Below, one piece after another: positions 25,142 to 32,879 of a stretch of 35,541 bases of DNA; position 1 is the first letter of the stretch; each line of letters opens with the position of its first letter. The DNA is taken from NCBI GenBank assembly GCA_903821635.1, contig CAIJLV010000001.1:1-35541 (forward strand), read 5' to 3'. The DNA is from an uncultured Verrucomicrobiota bacterium (GTDB lineage: Bacteria; Verrucomicrobiota; Verrucomicrobiia; Limisphaerales; UBA9464). The position numbers were made by a program, and so were the translations under genes. The notes below the pieces were generated by a model. It searched no databases and had not been told where the DNA came from. It saw only the letters and a program-made list of their open reading frames with translations.

Positions 25142-26137
25142 TCACGCCTCCCGACTGGCGGTGAGTCGCCGGAAATCCACATGACTCGCGTAAAGAAACA
25201 ACCCGCCGAGGCCCACAAAAACCAACTCCCGCCCCCGTCGAATGACGGCATAAACGAGGCAAAACGGCTCCGGCAGCCCCACCCATCGCCCCACCAACAG
25301 CAGTCCACCCTCCTGCACCCCGAGGGCTCCGGGGATCCACATGCCCATCATTTTTGCCACCCCGGTAAACGCCTCGATCGCGACCGCCTGCGACCAAGTG
25401 AGCGGTTGATGCAACAGGGCGGCGACGAGGTAGATTTCGACCGTATCCAGCAGCCAGCCAACCAGATACGAAAAGACACTGGCAAGAAACCGGCCGCGCT
25501 GTTCGCGGTAGAACGTGCCGATGGTGTGATCCGTTTCGAGCCAGCCAATCCGCCGTTCTCGCAGCCACCCCGGCGCCAGGCGGACAAAATCGGCCACCGC
25601 CAAAAGGGTCCGGAACACGCCCCGCCGTTGGAGCCAAAACAACAACCCCACTGTGGCCGTGCCCCCGATCATGATGACCGCCAACGCTGGCCGGAGGCCA
25701 GGTTGAGCCGGGGCGAGCAATCGCAACGCTAGGGCACCGAGGGCGATGAAGCCGATTTGAGCGACGGTTTGGGCGGACTTCGAAACAATCGCGGCCGACG
25801 TGGCACTGGCCGCCGGGACCCCGCGTTGCCCCAAGAGATACACCTTCACCGCCTCGCCCCCGACATAGGCCGACGGCACGACATTGTTCACCGCCTCGCC
25901 AGCCCAGCGAATGCGCAACAACGCAAAAAAGCCCACCGGCAACTTCGCCGGCAGCGTCCAGCGCCAACCGAGGCAATCCACGAGGTAAACCACACTGTAA
26001 GGCAGCAACACCAGCGGTGCCGCCCAGCCCAGTTGCCGCAGGGCCACGCCAAGCTCAGCCACGCCCACCCGCTGCACATACCACCCGAACAGCGCCATGC
26101 CGGCCGCCAGCAGCAGCAATTTGAGCGTCAGCTTCAT
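25142..26137 (-). CDS. Lysylphosphatidylglycerol synthase TM-region/flippase-like membrane protein (UPF0104)
   Basis: From ATG 26137, 331 residues with about eight membrane segments. Conserved elements are GWRWTL, IRWAGEAVNNVVPSAYVGGE, KSAQTVAQ, and near the C-terminus WIPGALGVQEGGLLL, the usual pattern for the MprF N-terminal/UPF0104 family. Members move lipids or glycolipids across the inner membrane. The start ATG overlaps the upstream CDP-alcohol phosphotransferase stop by four bases (ATGA), so the products are made together. I infer that it flips or handles the lipid made by its neighbours. Confidence 0.85.
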   Translation of the reverse strand: MKLTLKLLLLAAGMALFGWYVQRVGVAELGVALRQLGWAAPLVLLPYSVVYLVDCLGWRWTLPAKLPVGFFALLRIRWAGEAVNNVVPSAYVGGEAVKVYLLGQRGVPAASATSAAIVSKSAQTVAQIGFIALGALALRLLAPAQPGLRPALAVIMIGGTATVGLLFWLQRRGVFRTLLAVADFVRLAPGWLRERRIGWLETDHTIGTFYREQRGRFLASVFSYLVGWLLDTVEIYLVAALLHQPLTWSQAVAIEAFTGVAKMMGMWIPGALGVQEGGLLLVGRWVGLPEPFCLVYAVIRRGRELVFVGLGGLFLYASHVDFRRLTASREA

Positions 26138-27252
26138 GTCCCGGAACGGGCTGGCTTGCCTGGAAACAACTGCAACGTGAGAGCCGTGAGCCAAAAAACG
26201 TGACTCCCGAGCGCGGCCAACCAGAGGAACCACGGCAATCGGTTCGCCACTGCGAGCGCGAGCACCAACACCGAAAAGTCCCGACTCGTCGCGCCATCAA
26301 TCAGCTGCTGCAAACGCCGGTTTGGTTCCCCCTTGCTCTTCATGCCGCGAACCACCACCCCGAACGCAATCAGCCCGCCCAACACTGCACTTCCGCCCAG
26401 CCAAAGAAACGGGCCGGGCGCCCCACTGCGCCAAAGTCCCACCGCGATGCCGGCGAACACCGCCGCATGCACCACTTGGTCGCCAATCAGGTCCAACCAC
26501 TTTCCCACCGGCGATTCCTTAAAAACCGCCCGGGCCACGTCGCCATCCACGCAATCGATGATGGCTGAGATTTGGAACAGAACCGCCGCAGTCACCGACC
26601 AGCGAAGTTCGCCCCGACCGAACAACCCGCCCGCGACCACGCCGAGCGCGATGGCCGTGAGTGAAACTTGGTTCGGCGTGATCGGCGTGTGCACGATCAG
26701 CTTCGACAGCCAACGGCCCACCGGACGGTTGAACCATCGGTCCACGAAGCCGTCGGCCGAACTCGACAGCGAGGCCCACAAGGCGCGTTCAGCAGTTTGC
26801 GCTTCGGCCGCGTTGCCCACCGGTAGCGACGCGGCGCCCGCCGGCACGGACGGGAGCGCCGCCCAAGCCGATTCCACCGAACTGAAACCGCCTTGGGTGA
26901 CGCCGATCGGCAGGGGCACTCCCTGCGTGCTAACGAGGCGGCCGCCGAGCCGGATCACTTGGCGGACATCGGCCGTCGACACGAGTTGGGACGTGGTCGC
27001 CACCAGCATCGGGGCCGTGCAGACCGGAGCCTGCCGGACCACTTCGAACTTCACCCCGAGCGCCGGCGCCCGAGTCAGCGGCGGCAAGTCCCCGACACAC
27101 ACCACCGTAATCGGACCCGCCCCAGCCCGATGAACGGCGACGAGCAAGCGGTCCAAGAGCGTCATCGCCGCGACGCGCAACCCGCCGGTCGCAGCGGCGC
27201 AGATGACCAATGCCGGCAGGCGTGGGGAGCTAGGGAGGGAAGTGTTCGCCAT
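26134..27252 (-). CDS. CDP-alcohol phosphotransferase with degenerate N-terminal nucleotidyltransferase-like domain
   Basis: From ATG 27252, 372 residues. Residues 10-150 look like a reduced nucleotidyltransferase half, starting LPALVICAAATGGLRVAAMT but lacking the GxGxR loop. Residues 165-372 form a membrane-embedded CDP-alcohol phosphotransferase with PITPNQVSLTAIALGVVAGG and the signature D233CVDGDVAR followed by GKWLDLIGD; all four acidic residues are present. The architecture resembles bifunctional inositol-phosphate cytidylyltransferase/DIPP synthases, in which the N-terminal half makes the CDP-alcohol. Here that job has probably passed to the separate nucleotidyltransferase two genes downstream. 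The product is a phosphodiester lipid or solute; the alcohol is unknown. First gene of the set. Confidence 0.85.
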   Translation of the reverse strand: MANTSLPSSPRLPALVICAAATGGLRVAAMTLLDRLLVAVHRAGAGPITVVCVGDLPPLTRAPALGVKFEVVRQAPVCTAPMLVATTSQLVSTADVRQVIRLGGRLVSTQGVPLPIGVTQGGFSSVESAWAALPSVPAGAASLPVGNAAEAQTAERALWASLSSSADGFVDRWFNRPVGRWLSKLIVHTPITPNQVSLTAIALGVVAGGLFGRGELRWSVTAAVLFQISAIIDCVDGDVARAVFKESPVGKWLDLIGDQVVHAAVFAGIAVGLWRSGAPGPFLWLGGSAVLGGLIAFGVVVRGMKSKGEPNRRLQQLIDGATSRDFSVLVLALAVANRLPWFLWLAALGSHVFWLTALTLQLFPGKPARSGT

Positions 27253-27482
27253 CTTCGAATTCGTGCCGCGGCGTAATACGGGCACGGTGCGGTCGGCAGC
27301 AAGTGCCGTGTGCCGCCACGCCCGCTCAGCCGGTTGTTTGCCGGGGAAAATTCCCCCGCCCACTTCGCGCAAGGCCTTACTCGCGAGCCACCCCTGCCGG
27401 CTGTTCTGCGAGCCCAACTGCGCCCACTTTTATCCCTCGGAGCGTGGGGTTCCCTTGTGTTTGCTGTGGGGCTTGACGATTT

Positions 27483-27501
27483 CACTTTGTGACGCAAAGT
27501 G
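27483..27501. promoter_or_regulatory. Candidate operator 1 (inverted repeat), with TTGACG upstream
   Basis: CACTTTG-TGACG-CAAAGTG, a perfect 7-bp inverted repeat with a 5-base spacer, centred 16 bp before ATG 27508. A -35-like TTGACG lies at 27473-27478. Almost the same motif precedes ispH at 28477-28495. Probably bound by the winged-helix regulator encoded at 28131. Confidence 0.65.
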
Positions 27502-27507
27502 GATTCC

Positions 27508-28134
27508 ATGAACGATGTCGAGGCCGCCCAGCACCTCCAGACCATCCGCACCCTGATGGAGCGGGCCGCCCTCTACCGCCGGGCACTCGGGCCGATCCTG
27601 ACCTTGGTCGGGGCCTTGGGGACCGTCGGTGCCGGCCTCGGTTGGTTCCTGGCGGTGCAGACCTCGGCCGGCTTTATCACCCTGTGGCTGCTGGCCGCCA
27701 CGCTCGCCATGCTGTCCAGCTTTCTGCTGGTGCGCCGCCAAGCACTGCGGGCCGCGGAACCGTTCTGGACTCCACCGACGCGCCGAGTCGTCGCCGCCAT
27801 GGTGCCGCCGCTGTTCGCCGGCGCGGCCGCCACCCTGACGCTCGGATTCATGCCCATCGAAGACCGGAGCTTGGCACTCGCATTGCCGCCGACATGGCTC
27901 GCCTGCTACGGCTTGGCGGTGCATGCCGCGGGCTTCTTTACCCTGCGCGGAATGCGCCAACTGGGTTGGGCCTTCCTCCTTGCTGGCACCGCAGTGGGAC
28001 TGGCTGCGGTCGTCGTTCCCGCCCTTGTGCCGACCTTGCGCCAAGCGCATTTGGCCATGGGGTTGACCTTTGGCCTAGGCCACCTCATCGCCGGCGGCCG
28101 GCTGCTGGTTGAGGAGAGGAATTTCAGCGCGTGA
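27508..28134 (+). CDS. Unknown multi-pass membrane protein co-encoded with the regulator
   Basis: A 208-residue protein with about six hydrophobic segments in pairs: ALGPILTLVGALGTVGAGLG, an IWL/ATLAMLSSFLLV-type stretch, VVAAMVPPLFAGAAATLTLG, LACYGLAVHAAGFFTL and AFLLAGTAVGLAAVVVPALV. It begins with a helical cytoplasmic stretch (NDVEAAQHLQTIRTLMERAA). No family I can name with confidence. GTG 27499 lies inside the candidate operator, so ATG 27508 is preferred. Its stop overlaps the regulator start by four bases (GTGA): membrane protein and regulator are one unit, an arrangement often used when the membrane partner is a sensor or the regulated target. Confidence 0.8.
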   Translation: MNDVEAAQHLQTIRTLMERAALYRRALGPILTLVGALGTVGAGLGWFLAVQTSAGFITLWLLAATLAMLSSFLLVRRQALRAAEPFWTPPTRRVVAAMVPPLFAGAAATLTLGFMPIEDRSLALALPPTWLACYGLAVHAAGFFTLRGMRQLGWAFLLAGTAVGLAAVVVPALVPTLRQAHLAMGLTFGLGHLIAGGRLLVEERNFSA

Positions 28135-28439
28135 ACCCGGCGCCGTTTCTCCAACTCGACCGGGTGATCCACGAGAAGGGTCGCCTCGCCATCATGTCGG
28201 CGCTCGCGGCCGCCCCCGAACTTTCATTTACCGAACTCCGCGAGCTGCTCCAAATGACCGATGGCAACCTGACGACGCACCTCCGCACCCTCCAGGAAGC
28301 CGGCTACATTGCCGTCACCAAGTCGCAGCGAGACAGCCGCCCGCTGACCACCTGCGCGCTGACCAAGGCCGGGCGCGACACCTTCGCCGGCTACCTAGGG
28401 CTGCTCGAACAGATCATCGCGCAAACGAAGAATTTTTGA
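28131..28439 (+). CDS. Winged-helix transcriptional regulator (HTH_34/MarR-ArsR-like)
   Basis: A 102-residue protein, basically one winged helix: FLQLDRVIHEKGRLAIMSAL, FTELRELLQMTDGNLTTHLR (recognition helix near residues 42-55), LQEAGYIAVTKSQRDSRPLT (wing), and CALTKAGRDTFAGYLGLLEQ (dimerisation helix). This is the family with a GNLTxHLxxLExAGYI core (PF13601-like). No effector domain is visible, so it may answer to dimer state or to the membrane protein. GTG 28131 overlaps the upstream stop. Two matching dyads, before its own operon and before ispH, suggest autoregulation and control of the downstream gene. Confidence 0.92.
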   Translation: MNPAPFLQLDRVIHEKGRLAIMSALAAAPELSFTELRELLQMTDGNLTTHLRTLQEAGYIAVTKSQRDSRPLTTCALTKAGRDTFAGYLGLLEQIIAQTKNF

Positions 28440-28476
28440 TTCCAATTTGAACACTTTTTCCACCGCCAAACTCCTT

Positions 28477-28495
28477 CACTTTGTAACGCAAAGCC
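28477..28495. promoter_or_regulatory. Candidate operator 2, directly before ispH
   Basis: CACTTTG-TAACG-CAAAGCC: the core CTTTG-N5-CAAAG repeat is perfect and the outer bases decay on the right. It shares CACTTTGT.ACGCAAAG with the site at 27483. It ends one base before ATG 28497, leaving no room for a ribosome-binding site after it, so the transcript may be leaderless or the site lies within the 5' UTR. Confidence 0.65.
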
Positions 28496-28496
28496 T

Positions 28497-29363
28497 ATGA
28501 CCATCCTTCGCGCTGAACATCTCGGCATGTGTTTTGGGGTCCGCGATGCCCTCGCTCTGACCCACTCTGAGGCCGCCCGCCAACCCGTTACCGTGCTGGG
28601 CGAACTGGTCCACAACGAAACCGTGCTCGCCGACCTGCGCGCCCGCGGAGTGCGCTTGGAGCGCGACTTGGACGCCGTCCAGACCGCGACGGTCGTGATC
28701 ACCGCCCACGGCACCAGTCGCCGCCGGTTAGCCGAGGTGCAGGCGCGCGGGCACCGAGTGCTGGAGGCCACCTGCCCGCTCGTTCATTTCGCCCACCGGG
28801 CCCTCACCGACCTAGTAGCGCGCGGCTTACACCCCGTGGTCATCGGCCAACGGGAGCACGTCGAAGTGCGGGGATTGACCGGCGATTTCCCCCACGCCGA
28901 CGTCGTATTAAGCGAGGCGGAGATTGATGCGCAACCCGAGCGAGCAGGTTTTGGGGTCGCGTCCCAGACCACCCAACCGATCGCCCGGGTCCGGGAACTC
29001 ACCGACTATCTGCGGCGGCGGTTTCCGCGCAGCGAAGTCGTCTTCCGCGACACCGTCTGCCAACCCACCAAGCAACGCCAGAACGCGGCCGAAGAACTGG
29101 CCCAACGGTGTGACGTGGTCCTCGTCATCGGCGGTGCGCACAGCAACAACACCCGCCAACTCGTCGCCACCTGCGCCCAGTTTTGCGACCGGGTGTATCA
29201 TGTGCAGACCGCAACCGACGTCTGCGAGGAGTGGTTCCAACCCGACGACACGGTGGGTTTGACCGCTGGCACCAGCACCCCGGAGGCGACGATCCGAGCC
29301 ACCGAGGCCGCCGTGCAGCGCCTCGCCAACGGTTTGCTCGAATTAGCATCGGTCGGCGCTTGA
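28497..29363 (+). CDS. ispH: 4-hydroxy-3-methylbut-2-enyl diphosphate reductase
   Basis: A 288-residue IspH (LytB), the final [4Fe-4S] enzyme of the MEP isoprenoid pathway, making IPP and DMAPP. The three cluster cysteines C12, C93 and C188 lie in MCFGV, EATCPLVH and DTVCQPTKQRQ. Substrate-site elements ELVHNETV, ITAHGTS, GQREHVEV, SQTTQP, HSNNT and TAGTSTPE are all present, though the usual GSxNSSNT is varied to GGAHSNNT. It lies 57 bp downstream of the regulator on the same strand with a second copy of the operator-like repeat in front. This hints at regulated, perhaps redox- or iron-related, expression. Confidence 0.93.
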   Translation: MTILRAEHLGMCFGVRDALALTHSEAARQPVTVLGELVHNETVLADLRARGVRLERDLDAVQTATVVITAHGTSRRRLAEVQARGHRVLEATCPLVHFAHRALTDLVARGLHPVVIGQREHVEVRGLTGDFPHADVVLSEAEIDAQPERAGFGVASQTTQPIARVRELTDYLRRRFPRSEVVFRDTVCQPTKQRQNAAEELAQRCDVVLVIGGAHSNNTRQLVATCAQFCDRVYHVQTATDVCEEWFQPDDTVGLTAGTSTPEATIRATEAAVQRLANGLLELASVGA

Positions 29364-29494
29364 TTCATCCCCCCAGCGCAAGGGCTGGCTTTACGACTTT
29401 AGGCTACTGCGCGGGTCGTGCCAGCAATGCGCCCGCGAACCGGATTCGCCGAAGACGAGTTGCAGCCCCTGCCGGAGCGGGAGCGTTAAAGCCG

Positions 29495-29896
29495 TCACCC
29501 TTTTTTCCACGGATGCCGAATGCCCGCCCAAGCGAGGAGGGCGAGTCCCACTGGCGTGCCGGTGACCGAGAACGGCACGGCCGCGATCGCTCCCAGCAAC
29601 AGCGCTTTGGCCAACGCGCGACCGACGGAATCTCCACCTTGGCACCGCTGAATCTGGAACGTGCCAGTGAAGACGACCAGAAAACTGAGGGGCACCGTGA
29701 GCAACCAACTCACGACCGCGAATTCGGCGAGCGTCCACAGGTTGTCCGCGACCAGCAGCAGCACGGCGGACCACGGGTGAAAGGGCACCGCTGAGTCAGT
29801 CGGCGCTCGGGAAACCGCCGGCCAGCTCCGCGCCGGTAATTCGGGCGGCAACACCTCTGGCTCAAGCGGCGGTGGCGGCGGTTCGGGTGAGTTCAT
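29495..29896 (-). CDS. Small proline-rich membrane protein, unknown
   Basis: From ATG 29896, 133 residues. The N-terminus is rich in Pro and Glu (PPPPPLEPEVLPPELPARS), then two or three hydrophobic segments follow: LLLVADNLWTLAEFAVVSWL, VPLSFLVVFTG and AIAAVPFSVTGTPVGLALLA. The rest resembles a small inner-membrane protein with a disordered cytoplasmic head. No family recognised. It is 103 bp downstream of the methyltransferase operon and may be its last member. Confidence 0.6.
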   Translation of the reverse strand: MNSPEPPPPPLEPEVLPPELPARSWPAVSRAPTDSAVPFHPWSAVLLLVADNLWTLAEFAVVSWLLTVPLSFLVVFTGTFQIQRCQGGDSVGRALAKALLLGAIAAVPFSVTGTPVGLALLAWAGIRHPWKKG

Positions 29897-29999
29897 GGCA
29901 TCAGTTTTGCCGGTGGTTAAGATCGGCCCCCGCAGACTTCGGTAACCGGGGCGGATTCGAGCATCCTCTCCCCCACCGCCCCACCCCGACAAGAGGAAG

Positions 30000-30761
30000 T
30001 CACTGCGCTTTGGTCACGACCACAAACTGCGAACAACCGGTGAAGCGATTGACTAGCGGAACGTTTTCCAAGGCAAAGCTCAAGGCCCTCAGGGCGGGCG
30101 AAAGCCGGCGAATGAGGCCGGGTTGATTGTGGGAAATCCCTTCGAATGTCTGCCCCATCCAAGCGCGTTTCTGAATCGTGAAACCGGCTTCGGATAGTCG
30201 GTCGGCCAGTTCGCCGGGGAAATAATTCCGCGCGTGGTAGGTAAACCAGCGGTTGCCCAAGGCCAAGGGCACGTAGGGAATGCCAGGCGTAAAATGCGGC
30301 AGGCCGCGGCCGGACCGTTTGCGAGTCACGCCGTGGGTTTCAAAGGGATACAGCCGATTGGGAGAAAAGATCGCCAACTGCCCGCCGGGCGCGAGCACGC
30401 GGTGGATCTCGCGTAAGCCGGCCAAGTCATTGGGCACGTGTTCCAAAACTTCGTTGAGGAACACGAGGTCGAAGGACGCGGCGGCGTAGGGCAAATGTTC
30501 GATGTCACCCTGCTGGACCCGTTCCGGATGCAACCCGCGATCGCGATGCTGCTGCACCTTGTCCGCGTTGTATTCGATGCCTTGCACGTGCGGCGTGAAC
30601 TCTAGGAAACGGAGGACGTATTCCCCCGCCCCACAGCCGCAGTCGAGGATCCGGCGATTGCGCAATTCGAGATGGCGGGTGAGCCATTCGAACCGCCGGG
30701 CGATATTGATCGGGGTGGCTGTATCGCCTCCCGCCACCCGAATGTTTTGGTATTCCGCCAT
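30000..30761 (-). CDS. Class I SAM-dependent methyltransferase
   Basis: A 253-residue Methyltransf_11/25-type enzyme. Motif I is RRILDCGCGAGEYVLRFLEF near residues 36-52; the acidic motif II sits in VQGIEYNAD; motif IV is SFDLVFLNEVLEHVPND; post-IV is LAPGGQLAIFSPNR. The C-terminal 100 residues (HARNYFPGELADRLSEAGF) form the substrate lid common to surface-glycan and lipid-type methyltransferases. It follows the OYE gene by 39 bp. Substrate unknown. Confidence 0.88.
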   Translation of the reverse strand: MAEYQNIRVAGGDTATPINIARRFEWLTRHLELRNRRILDCGCGAGEYVLRFLEFTPHVQGIEYNADKVQQHRDRGLHPERVQQGDIEHLPYAAASFDLVFLNEVLEHVPNDLAGLREIHRVLAPGGQLAIFSPNRLYPFETHGVTRKRSGRGLPHFTPGIPYVPLALGNRWFTYHARNYFPGELADRLSEAGFTIQKRAWMGQTFEGISHNQPGLIRRLSPALRALSFALENVPLVNRFTGCSQFVVVTKAQ

Positions 30762-30800
30762 GTTACTGAAGGCCGAGGTTGAGCCAGCTCCCCGCGTGAG

Positions 30801-32234
30801 TCACGCCCCGGAATTGGCCCGGAGCGCTTTGAGCTTCGCCGCGTCGGGATGTTGCCGGTAGAAATCATCCAGCGGGAAACACCCACTCACCAGTCCGTTG
30901 CGCGGTCCAGTCGTGCATTCGCTGAACGTCCGGCAAACCTTTCGGCGCTGGCTTGGCCTGCCTTCCAAGATGTCGTGCGGCAGGTCGGGATAACTCAACA
31001 CCATCCGACCGAGACCGACGCAATCCACCATCCCGGCCGCCAGCAAGCCGGCGCCGACCTGCGGCAGCCACTCCTGCAAATAACTGTAGGCACTGCCCAC
31101 CACCAGCAGGTCCGGAAACTCCCGCTTCACCCGCGCCACGGCCAAGACCTGCCGGGCTACCCCGACGAGCGGATCTTCCGGCGGCAAATAGCCGTCGCTC
31201 GGCGGCACGGCGGCGGGCCGTTGCAGGTGCGGATTGTAGTAGGGCGAAGCGGCGGTCAGGCACACCAACTGGATGCCGAGTTCGCGGACCAATCGCAACA
31301 GTGCCAGCGGTTCCTCCCAGGCCATCTGCGCCGGATTATCAGGCTCGCCGCCAAACGCGTAGGGATACGGCCCGCTCCACGCCATCGGCACCCCGACCCC
31401 GTCGGGTCCCTTCTGAAACGGCAACTGGTCAAACAGGCTGAGCCGCACACCCAGTTCCAAACCCGGAGCGTCCCGCCGAATGCCTGCCACCAGCTCGCGC
31501 AAAAATCGGGTCCGGTTTTTCAACGAGCCACCATAACTTCCGGGCCGATCGACCGCGCTAAGGAATTCGTGGCCCAGATACCCGTGGCAATGTTTCAGGT
31601 CCACGAAGTCAAAACCCGCCCGTTGCGCTCGAATGGCCGCGCGCACGAAGTCACCGATCAAGTCGTCCACCTCCATATCCGTGAGCACGGCCGCATCGCT
31701 GGTAACCGTCGAGCGGGCGTCGAGCAGCGGATGCCGGTAAGCGACCCGGGGGACGAGCCGTTTATCTGGGTTTGGCCGGGCCCAGCGGCCGCTGTGAGTG
31801 AGCTGCAAGCCGATCACCAAATCGTGCGGATTACCGCGGAGCGTGTGCTCCGCCACGAGGAGTTCACGTAAGTCCGCGAGTTCCCCCTCGTGTTCCGAGC
31901 TCAGCACGAGTTGGTTCGGGTTGGCCCGGCCATCCAGTCGCACCGCAACCGCTTCCCCGCCCCAGATGAGTTTCGCCCCGCTCTGACCGAAGCGTTGCCA
32001 CCGGCGGCGCACCAAGTCAGTCGGCCGGCCCGTCAGCGTCGCGTCCCACCCCTCCATCGGCAGGATGGCGAAGCGATTACCAATGGCTCGCGCCGCCGCC
32101 GTCGCTGCCCGCGCCGGCCGGGCAAAGTCAGCCGGTGTCACCACGTCGGCCAGCGGAAGCTCCAGCCCGAGTTCGGCCACCCGCCGACGGAGCTCGGCGG
32201 TGGTCTTGAAAGCGGCGAGTTTGGGAAACTGCAT
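30801..32234 (-). CDS. FMN-dependent Old Yellow Enzyme-family oxidoreductase
   Basis: A 477-residue TIM-barrel NADH:flavin oxidoreductase. ADFARPARAA and FAILPMEGWDATLTG open the barrel, then QLTHSGRWARP with the His of the substrate site. FDFVDLKHCHGYLGHEFLSA carries the HxHGYL element, GVRLSLFDQ follows, and VGSAYSYLQE plus GMVDCVGLGRMVLSYPD close the flavin site. The C-terminal tail has cysteines in CRTFSECTTG and SGCF, reminiscent of, but not matching, the iron-sulphur motif of 2,4-dienoyl-CoA reductases. An enoate or similar C=C reduction is likely; substrate unknown. Part of a four-gene leftward operon with two methyltransferases. Confidence 0.88.
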   Translation of the reverse strand: MQFPKLAAFKTTAELRRRVAELGLELPLADVVTPADFARPARAATAAARAIGNRFAILPMEGWDATLTGRPTDLVRRRWQRFGQSGAKLIWGGEAVAVRLDGRANPNQLVLSSEHEGELADLRELLVAEHTLRGNPHDLVIGLQLTHSGRWARPNPDKRLVPRVAYRHPLLDARSTVTSDAAVLTDMEVDDLIGDFVRAAIRAQRAGFDFVDLKHCHGYLGHEFLSAVDRPGSYGGSLKNRTRFLRELVAGIRRDAPGLELGVRLSLFDQLPFQKGPDGVGVPMAWSGPYPYAFGGEPDNPAQMAWEEPLALLRLVRELGIQLVCLTAASPYYNPHLQRPAAVPPSDGYLPPEDPLVGVARQVLAVARVKREFPDLLVVGSAYSYLQEWLPQVGAGLLAAGMVDCVGLGRMVLSYPDLPHDILEGRPSQRRKVCRTFSECTTGPRNGLVSGCFPLDDFYRQHPDAAKLKALRANSGA

Positions 32235-32249
32235 AGATATTGGAAAAAA

Positions 32250-32879
32250 TCAGGGTGCCCGCCCCACGACCACAAATTGCCAGCCGAACAGTCCCGGAGC
32301 GGCCCGCAACGCGAGGCTATCCAACGGCGCCCGCAGTGGTCCCAGAAAGTGCGAGCCCGGCCACGCGCCGTCGGCCACCCGTTCCACCGCGGTAAAGCCA
32401 GCTTGCTCGACCAGTTCGGCCGCCGTCTGCCAGTCAAAGAATTTGCAGTGGGTCTGATCCATCAACCCACCCTCGGTGTAGCGAAATCGTCCGGCCAACA
32501 GCGCGAGCCGATTACGCCAAAACAAGAGGTTCGGTAGCGCCACGAGCAAGGTTCCACCCGGATTCAAGTGGCGCCGCAGCAGGCGTAACAACTGCCATGG
32601 GTCCACCAGATGCTCCAGCACATGGCTGCACACCACGCAGTCAAAACGTCCAAGCCCTTCGCCCTCGAACCGGTTCAGGTCAGTCACCCAGACCGACTCC
32701 AGCACCGCCCGCGCCCGCCCGGCTTCCTCGGCCGAATGCGTGATGCCGCTGACTTTGGCGGGCCATTCCGCGCGGATGGCCCGCGCCAAGGTGCCGTCGC
32801 CACAGCCCACATCGAGAATGCGCTCCGCGGTTCGCGGAATGCGGGAAAAAACCGGTGGGTTGATGGAGCCGTAGATCAC
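32250..32879 (-). CDS. Class I SAM-dependent methyltransferase, short type
   Basis: A 209-residue methyltransferase. Motif I is RILDVGCGDGTLARAIRAEW near residues 20-39. After it comes GRFDCVVCSHVLEHLVDPWQ and LNPGGTLLVALPNL. The C-terminal half holds LMDQTHCKFFDWQTAAELVE and ends FGWQFVVVGRAP. It is not closely similar to the other methyltransferase two genes downstream beyond the shared fold. ATG 32879 overlaps the stop of the DapA-family gene (ATGA), and the OYE gene follows after 15 bp, so the three are an operon. Substrate unknown. Confidence 0.87.
   Translation of the reverse strand: MIYGSINPPVFSRIPRTAERILDVGCGDGTLARAIRAEWPAKVSGITHSAEEAGRARAVLESVWVTDLNRFEGEGLGRFDCVVCSHVLEHLVDPWQLLRLLRRHLNPGGTLLVALPNLLFWRNRLALLAGRFRYTEGGLMDQTHCKFFDWQTAAELVEQAGFTAVERVADGAWPGSHFLGPLRAPLDSLALRAAPGLFGWQFVVVGRAP

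Noticed and set aside
25098..25976. N-terminal extension of the nucleotidyltransferase frame
   Set aside because: It overlaps the flippase-like gene in another frame and has no fold; the nucleotide-binding start lies right at GTG 25097.
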